From: an uncultured Bacteroidales bacterium
GTDB lineage: Bacteria; Bacteroidota; Bacteroidia; Bacteroidales; F082
Reading direction: 5' to 3'
DNA: 64,000 nucleotides
NCBI GenBank assembly: GCA_905236635.1
Contig: CAJOCJ010000006.1
Coordinates: 64,055 to 128,054, forward strand
In this document: positions 59,016 to 64,000 of the stretch, piece after piece
How the letters are laid out: each line of letters opens with the position of its first letter
How positions within the stretch are numbered: position 1 is the first letter of the stretch
Position numbers and translations under genes: made by a program
The notes under the pieces: generated by a model
Seen by the model: only the letters and a program-made list of their open reading frames with translations
The model's database searches: none
What the model was told of the DNA's origin: nothing

Positions 59016-60099
59016 CGGAGGAGGCACGGGAGGACATATCTTCCCAGCGATAGCCATCGCCGACGCCTACAAACGCCGTCATCCCGATACCGAGATTTTG
59101 TTCGTCGGAGCAAAGGGCAGGATGGAGATGGAGCGTGTGCCTAAGGCGGGCTATCCTATTGAAGGACTGTGGATTAGCGGGTTTAAACGCGAGCTGTCGC
59201 TCGATAACCTGAGTTTCCCGTTCAAGCTGATAAGCAGCCTCATCAAGGCTCGTAAGATAGTGAAACGTTTCAAGCCTGATGCGGTTGTAGGCGTCGGCGG
59301 ATTCGCCAGCGGCCCTACTATGCGTAAAGCCACTTCTCTCGGTGTCCCTGTGATAATACAAGAACAGAACTCCTTCCCGGGCGTCACCAACAAGATTGTG
59401 GCTCCTAAGGCAGCGAAGATCTGTGTGGCGTACGAGAACATGGACCGTTGGTTCCCGAAAGACAAGATAGTGTTGACGGGTAACCCTCTGAGAAACAACG
59501 TGGTGTCGGTGGAAGGCAAACGTGAGGAAGGTGCCAAGTTTTTCGGGTTGGATCCTGAGAAACCTATCATCCTTCTCGTCGGCGGCAGCCAGGGCGCCCT
59601 GGGTATCAACAAAGGCATATCGGCAAAGCTCGCAATGTTTAAAGACGTTGATTATCAACTGATTTGGCAGACAGGAAAACATTATATTGAACAGGCACAG
59701 AAAGAGATAACGGATCTCGGCCTTGAAGACAGGGTGAAAGCCACGGTGTTCATTGACAGGATGGACCTCGCATACGGATGCGCCAACGTGGTCATCTCAC
59801 GCGCCGGAGCCATGTCGATTTCAGAGCTGTCGCTGGTGAAGAAAGCGGTGATATTCGTGCCGCTCCCGACGGCCGCCGAAGACCATCAGACCAAGAACGC
59901 ACAGAGTCTGGTGGAGAAAGACGCCGCGATGATGGTGCATAACGACGAGACGTCGGAGAAACTCATCCCGGCTGTGTTCGACCTGTTGAAAGACGAAAAA
60001 AAAATACGCAGGATGGAGGAAAATATTGCTAAATTTGCAAGACCTAACGCTGCGGAAGACATTGTAAATGAAATAGATAAGGTATGTTGTATTTCTTAG
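58957..60099 (+). CDS. murG: UDP-GlcNAc--lipid I N-acetylglucosaminyltransferase MurG
   Basis: MurG converts lipid I to lipid II at the inner membrane. The 380-residue product begins MKETQKSKSQTPRSPRLIVS and has the first glycine loop GGGTGGHIFPAIAIA. VGVGGFASGPTMRKATSLGVP, EQNSFPGVTNK, VGGSQGALGINK and SRAGAMSISELSLVKKAVIFVPLPTAAEDHQ (partly quoted) complete the GT28 pattern. The start lies 59 bases inside ftsW; no ATG, GTG or TTG closer to the glycine loop is seen in frame. Confidence 0.96.
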   Translation: MKETQKSKSQTPRSPRLIVSGGGTGGHIFPAIAIADAYKRRHPDTEILFVGAKGRMEMERVPKAGYPIEGLWISGFKRELSLDNLSFPFKLISSLIKARKIVKRFKPDAVVGVGGFASGPTMRKATSLGVPVIIQEQNSFPGVTNKIVAPKAAKICVAYENMDRWFPKDKIVLTGNPLRNNVVSVEGKREEGAKFFGLDPEKPIILLVGGSQGALGINKGISAKLAMFKDVDYQLIWQTGKHYIEQAQKEITDLGLEDRVKATVFIDRMDLAYGCANVVISRAGAMSISELSLVKKAVIFVPLPTAAEDHQTKNAQSLVEKDAAMMVHNDETSEKLIPAVFDLLKDEKKIRRMEENIAKFARPNAAEDIVNEIDKVCCIS

Positions 60100-61418
60100 G
60101 TATCGGTGGCATCGGGATGAGCGCCTTGGCGAGATATTTCAAGGCTAAGGGCTGCGCTGTGGCCGGCTACGACCGCACACCGTCGCCTCTGACGAAACGT
60201 CTGGAGAGCGAAGGCATCAGCGTGCATTATACCGATGACCCATCACTGATACCTGAGGATATCGACTACGTAGTGATGACACCTGCTATTCCATCTACCT
60301 TGTTGGAACTGAATTATTTACGCGAGAAAGGCGTGAAGATAATTAAACGTGCCGAGGTGCTTGGCATGATATCGAAAGAGCATAAGTCGCTCGCTATAGC
60401 AGGCACACACGGCAAGACCACGACGACGGCTCTGGTGACGCATATCCTCATGACCGCCGGCGTGAAACTATCAGCATTTATTGGTGGGATAGCGAGGAAC
60501 ATCGACAGCAATGTAGTGATAGGAGAGGAGCACGATGACTATGTGGTGATGGAAGCCGACGAGTTCGATCACTCGTTTCTGCAGCTGTCGCCATATGTCA
60601 GCATCGTCACCTCCATGGATGCCGACCACCTCGACATCTATGGCGACTATCAGCATCTCAGGGCAAGCTTCAACGAGTTTGTCGACAAGTCTGACCCTGA
60701 CGGACTTGTGATTTATCACGCCGCCTTGCCACTTGATACGACGAGAAAACACATCACCTACGGCTTGGCGAACGCCGATGTGCTCGCTGAGAATATAAAA
60801 GTTGTTGACGGCGAGACCTGTTTCGATCTGGTGAGCAACGTGAGCACTCAGAACTCTATGAGTTCGTTGAGGATGAGTCTTTATGGCAACCACAACGTAC
60901 AGAACGCCCTCGCGGCAATCATAATGTGCTCGCACATCGGCGTGAGCGAAGACGACATTCGCCGTGGCCTCGCTTCTTTCAAAGGTGTGCAACGCAGGTT
61001 CGACATCCGTGTCAAGAACGAGAAACACATCTACGTCGACGACTACGCTCACCATCCTGAGGAGATCAAGGCGGCGTTGACGGCAGCGCGTAATGCCTAC
61101 CGCGGGAAGGAACTGACGGTGGTGTTTCAACCGCATCTCTTCACGAGAACCCGCGACTTTATGGACGGCTTTGCGGAGAGCCTGTCGCTAGCCGACAGGG
61201 TGATACTGCTCGACATCTATCCGGCCCGTGAACTGCCGATACCAGGCGTGACATCGTCGGCGCTTCTGGAAAAGATAACATCGAAAGATAAGATGTTGTG
61301 CTCAAAAGAAGAGCTGCTTAATATTATAAAAGGTATTGATCCTGAATTGATTATGACGGTGGGAGCGGGTGACATCGACCGTTTTGTGCCACAAATTGAA
61401 AAGTTATTAGGAGAATGA
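60084..61418 (+). CDS. murC: UDP-N-acetylmuramate--L-alanine ligase MurC
   Basis: MurC adds the first amino acid to UDP-MurNAc. The 444-residue product starts with YFLGIGGIGMSALARYFKAKG, the nucleotide-sugar loop. The ATP loop is IAGTHGKTTTTALVTHIL (about 107-124), with MEADEFDHSFL, YGNHNVQNALAAI and YVDDYAHHPEEIKAALTAAR following. It overlaps murG by 16 bases and ftsQ by 4. All key Mur ligase motifs are present, in contrast with the MurD remnant upstream. Confidence 0.97.
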   Translation: MLYFLGIGGIGMSALARYFKAKGCAVAGYDRTPSPLTKRLESEGISVHYTDDPSLIPEDIDYVVMTPAIPSTLLELNYLREKGVKIIKRAEVLGMISKEHKSLAIAGTHGKTTTTALVTHILMTAGVKLSAFIGGIARNIDSNVVIGEEHDDYVVMEADEFDHSFLQLSPYVSIVTSMDADHLDIYGDYQHLRASFNEFVDKSDPDGLVIYHAALPLDTTRKHITYGLANADVLAENIKVVDGETCFDLVSNVSTQNSMSSLRMSLYGNHNVQNALAAIIMCSHIGVSEDDIRRGLASFKGVQRRFDIRVKNEKHIYVDDYAHHPEEIKAALTAARNAYRGKELTVVFQPHLFTRTRDFMDGFAESLSLADRVILLDIYPARELPIPGVTSSALLEKITSKDKMLCSKEELLNIIKGIDPELIMTVGAGDIDRFVPQIEKLLGE

Positions 61419-62206
61419 AGAAATTTTTGAAAATAACGGTATGGGTCTTGACAATCGGAGCGATTGGCTGCTTGTGGTATTTTACCCGCCAAGATCATGT
61501 CGAGCATTCTCTTAAGAGTGTTGAAGTGGCACTATATCGCACTGATAATCAAGGATTTATTGATAGTATTGAGGTCTATGATAACATTATTAAAATTTGT
61601 GATACGATAAATAATAATGATGTGACGAAGATCCCAATTGACGATGTCAGGAAATATCTCAATACTATTCCGTGGGCCATCTATACCGATGCAAATATCA
61701 CTCTTGATGAGGTGTTGGTTGTGAAAATCGTTGAGTGTCAGCCGATTATGCGAATCTTTAATAAGAAAGGGCAGTCGGTGTATCTCGATGAAGACGGAAG
61801 GGTGTTCCCAGTGAAGTCGACATATCCTCTGCATCTTCTGATAGGTAGCGGAAACCTGGATTTCGCAGCGATAACAAGACATTCGGCGACTATCTACGAC
61901 AGTCTGTATCGTTCTACCGACCTGCCGAAGATTTATGATGTAATGAAGAGAGTTCAAAGAAATCCATATACCAATTGTTGCGTCAAGCAGGTGTATTTCG
62001 ATGGAAAAGAATACGAGCTGGTGATGAACAATGTCGATATGAGAGTGATTCTAGGCAGCGACAGCAATGTCGACCTGAAACTGCGTAATCTCCAGTATTT
62101 CTTTGAGCGAATGCAAGGTTCTCCAGATTTGAAGGACTATAATAAAATCAATTTTAATTTTGAAAATCAAGTTGTTTGTACGAGAAATAAAAACAAAAAG
62201 AAATGA
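61415..62206 (+). CDS. ftsQ: Cell division protein FtsQ
   Basis: Single-pass divisome protein of 263 residues: a membrane helix (ITVWVLTIGAIGCLWYF, about 7-24), a diverged POTRA-like region, then a beta domain containing IPWAIYTDANITLDEVLVVKIVECQP (in part) and GQSVYLDEDGRVFPV, the conserved FtsQ segment. The N-terminal cytoplasmic part is very short, as in other Bacteroidetes. ATGA overlaps join it to murC and ftsA. Confidence 0.9.
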   Translation: MKKFLKITVWVLTIGAIGCLWYFTRQDHVEHSLKSVEVALYRTDNQGFIDSIEVYDNIIKICDTINNNDVTKIPIDDVRKYLNTIPWAIYTDANITLDEVLVVKIVECQPIMRIFNKKGQSVYLDEDGRVFPVKSTYPLHLLIGSGNLDFAAITRHSATIYDSLYRSTDLPKIYDVMKRVQRNPYTNCCVKQVYFDGKEYELVMNNVDMRVILGSDSNVDLKLRNLQYFFERMQGSPDLKDYNKINFNFENQVVCTRNKNKKK

Positions 62207-63588
62207 GTAATCCTGTGTATATCGTAGGCCTTGATATCGGCACTACAAAGATCGCCTGCTTCGTCGGCGAAAAAGTTGAGAATGGAAAGATTGTCATCCG
62301 TGGTTATGGTAAGACGGAATCGACAGGTGTTAAACGTGGTATGGTTTTCAATATTGAGGAGACCGTCAATGCTATCAGAAGGGCTGTAGATCAGGCATCT
62401 GAGCAGTCGAATGTCGACATCAAGACTGTCAATGTCGGTATTGCCGGCCATCACATCCGCAGCGTGCAGCATCGCGGTGTGTTGATGCGTGACAACCCTA
62501 ATGTGGAGATCACGGAGGAAGAAATCGAAAAGCTTCGTCAGGATGTCTTCAAACTCGGCATGACACCGGGCGAGGAGATTATCGACGTCATACCTCAGGA
62601 ATATATCGTCGACGACGAGATGGGCATCCGTCATCCGAAGGGCATGCTTGGCAACAAGCTGGAGGCTAACTTCCATGTCATCATCGGTCAGGTGTCGGCG
62701 GCACGCAACATCATGACATGTATCAAGCAGGCTGGTCTCGAGATGGATCACATGATTCTCGAGCCTATCGCCTCGGCGGAGGCTGTCCTCGGCGAGGAAG
62801 AGAAAGAAGCTGGTGTGGCACTCGTCGATATCGGCGGCGGCACCACCGACATCGCCATCTTCTACGATAACATCATCTACCACACGGCAGTCATCCCGTT
62901 TGGCGGCAACGTCATCACCGACGACATCCGTCAGGGCTGCTCTATCATCAAGAAACATGCGGAAGAGATAAAGGTGAAGTTCGGCTCGGCGGTGGCTAGC
63001 GAGAACCGCGACGACGAAGTCGTCTCAATCCCAGGAATCCGCGGCCGCGAGCCGAAAGAGATATCGTTTAAGAACCTCGCCCAAATCATCCAGGCTCGTC
63101 TGACAGAGATCTTCGACGTCGTGAACATGGAGATACAGAAGGTCAACAGCGAGCATAAGCTCATTGCGGGCATAGTGCTCACGGGCGGTGGCGCGATGAT
63201 GAAACATATTCAGCAGCTGGCGGCGTTCAAGACCGGCCTCGAAGTGCGTATCGGTTATCCTAACGAATATCTCACCAACGACACGGCCGGAGAGCTCGCG
63301 AGTCCTATGTATTCGACAGGCGTGGGCCTCGTCATCGAGGGTATAGCACGCTATGAACACGCCTTGAGACATGGGCAAACAAAAGGAAGCAACGAGCCTA
63401 TCGTTGATGATACTCCTGCTATTCTCGACCCGAAGAAATCAGATAAGAAGAGTGAAGGCAAGAATGATGGTGAAAAAGGCACTGATGGCAACGGAGACGG
63501 CAATCCATGGTGGAAGAAAATCATCACTGGATTTGGAGAAAAATTCCTTAAAGACGATGAAATAGACAATGACAATGTTAACAACTAA
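62203..63588 (+). CDS. ftsA: Cell division protein FtsA
   Basis: Actin-like protein that ties FtsZ to the membrane. The 461-residue product has phosphate-1 VGLDIGTTKIACFVG (about 6-20), a 1C domain, phosphate-2 GVALVDIGGGTTDIAIF (about 204-220) and the adenosine region GIVLTGGGAMMKHIQQL. A charged, glycine-rich linker (about 390-440) leads to a C-terminal amphipathic segment NPWWKKIITGFGEKFLKDD, the likely membrane-targeting helix. It directly precedes ftsZ. Confidence 0.97.
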   Translation: MSNPVYIVGLDIGTTKIACFVGEKVENGKIVIRGYGKTESTGVKRGMVFNIEETVNAIRRAVDQASEQSNVDIKTVNVGIAGHHIRSVQHRGVLMRDNPNVEITEEEIEKLRQDVFKLGMTPGEEIIDVIPQEYIVDDEMGIRHPKGMLGNKLEANFHVIIGQVSAARNIMTCIKQAGLEMDHMILEPIASAEAVLGEEEKEAGVALVDIGGGTTDIAIFYDNIIYHTAVIPFGGNVITDDIRQGCSIIKKHAEEIKVKFGSAVASENRDDEVVSIPGIRGREPKEISFKNLAQIIQARLTEIFDVVNMEIQKVNSEHKLIAGIVLTGGGAMMKHIQQLAAFKTGLEVRIGYPNEYLTNDTAGELASPMYSTGVGLVIEGIARYEHALRHGQTKGSNEPIVDDTPAILDPKKSDKKSEGKNDGEKGTDGNGDGNPWWKKIITGFGEKFLKDDEIDNDNVNN

Positions 63589-63603
63589 AACAATAAAGAT
63601 AGT

Positions 63604-64000
63604 ATGACAGACATAGTAAGATTCGACGAACCAGAGGTAAGACCTAATATTATCAAGGTTATGGGTGTAGGCGGTGGCGGTAGCAACGCTGTCACTCACA
63701 TGTTTTCGGAAGGCATCACCGGTGTTGACTTCATCCTTTGTAACACCGACGACCAGGCCCTTCAGAAAAGCCCTGTTGAGAACAAACTTCATATAGGCGA
63801 CAAGGTCTTGGGAGCAGGCAACGTTCCCGCTGAAGGACGTAAAGCAGCGGAGCAGACGGAAGGCAAGATCCGCGAGGCACTAGAAGGTGACACCAAGATG
63901 CTGTTTATCACAGCTGGTATGGGTGGCGGTACAGGCACAGGAGCCGCCCCTGTAGTGGCAAAGATAGCAAAGGAACTTGGCATCCTTACAGTGGGTATCG
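63604..64000 (+). CDS. ftsZ: Cell division protein FtsZ, N-terminal part (cut by window edge)
   Basis: Tubulin-like GTPase that forms the division ring. The first 132 codons are present: [20 protein letters not shown], the nucleotide loop [10 protein letters not shown] (about 22-31), CNTDDQAL in place of the usual NTD segment, and the tubulin signature [20 protein letters not shown]. It starts 15 bases after ftsA. The remainder is beyond base 64000. Confidence 0.96.
   Translation, partial: MTDIVRFDEPEVRPNIIKVMGVGGGGSNAVTHMFSEGITGVDFILCNTDDQALQKSPVENKLHIGDKVLGAGNVPAEGRKAAEQTEGKIREALEGDTKMLFITAGMGGGTGTGAAPVVAKIAKELGILTVGI

Noticed and set aside
60471-61136. 221-codon open frame antisense to murC
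   Set aside because: Shadow of a conserved Mur ligase.
62167-62958. 263-codon open frame antisense to ftsA and the end of ftsQ
   Set aside because: Shadow of ftsA; no promoter or recognisable domain.

Overview
The window is chromosomal DNA of a Bacteroidales-type bacterium, most likely an uncultured gut or host-associated lineage. Several signs agree. Promoters follow the Bacteroidetes pattern TAnnTTTG. Secreted proteins end in type IX secretion (T9SS) sorting domains. Twin-arginine genes occur as tatA-tatC without tatB. Families nearly confined to the phylum are present (DUF2851, DUF5723, CCDC81-type HU domain fused to SPOR). No phage, plasmid, insertion sequence or CRISPR array is visible. 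No stretch without a gene exceeds about 300 bases; the largest gaps hold repeats, tRNAs, a structured RNA or promoters.

Layout. 1-5150 (minus): 5' end of uvrC, thiL, a CAU tRNA, a secreted C10 cysteine protease and a tRNA-dihydrouridine synthase. 5188-11498 (plus): mfd, tatA-tatC, a MATE exporter and a small membrane protein. 11503-19355: tRNA-Ala, a LicA-like kinase, then the iron-sulfur assembly genes in two blocks (sufB-sufC-sufD and sufS-sufE-sufT-like), separated by an XRE regulator and an outer-membrane barrel gene. 19431-25873 (plus): a membrane-anchored PHP-like protein with a GT39 glycosyltransferase, DUF2851, a ZapB-like coiled coil, zapA, a 6S-like RNA and rny. 25930-32447: a T9SS cargo protein, urocanase, a second C10 protease with a beta-helix-like tail, and a GT2 glycosyltransferase. 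32696-42352: tgt-lptG, a deoxynucleoside kinase-kdsB-HU/SPOR-trmB run, pcm, a Gfo/Idh/MocA oxidoreductase, a lipoprotein and a polyprenyl-phosphate sugar transferase. 42445-51638: clpX-clpP-tig with tRNA-Leu, DUF5723, an OppC-like permease, dapD, tRNA-His, ruvX, def, a TPR lipoprotein and engB.

51934-64000 is the division and cell wall (dcw) cluster: mraZ, rsmH, ftsL-like, ftsI, murE, [orphan MurD C-terminal domain], ftsW, murG, murC, ftsQ, ftsA, ftsZ (cut by the window end). Relative to the usual order it lacks mraY, and murD is reduced to a 176-residue protein that keeps only the C-terminal domain with its signature residues changed. This is the most surprising feature of the window. dapD and the DNPR motif of MurE indicate meso-diaminopimelate peptidoglycan, so the missing steps must be supplied from elsewhere in the genome.

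The spaces between genes carry several kinds of short repeat: (1) CGTCATTTCGA...TCGAAATGACG inverted elements; (2) period-7 or period-8 AT-rich tandem tracts next to starts of downstream genes; (3) two related perfect 20-bp palindromes beside sufE; (4) a 28-bp near-palindrome inside the GT39 coding sequence. Together they suggest active small palindromic elements in this genome.
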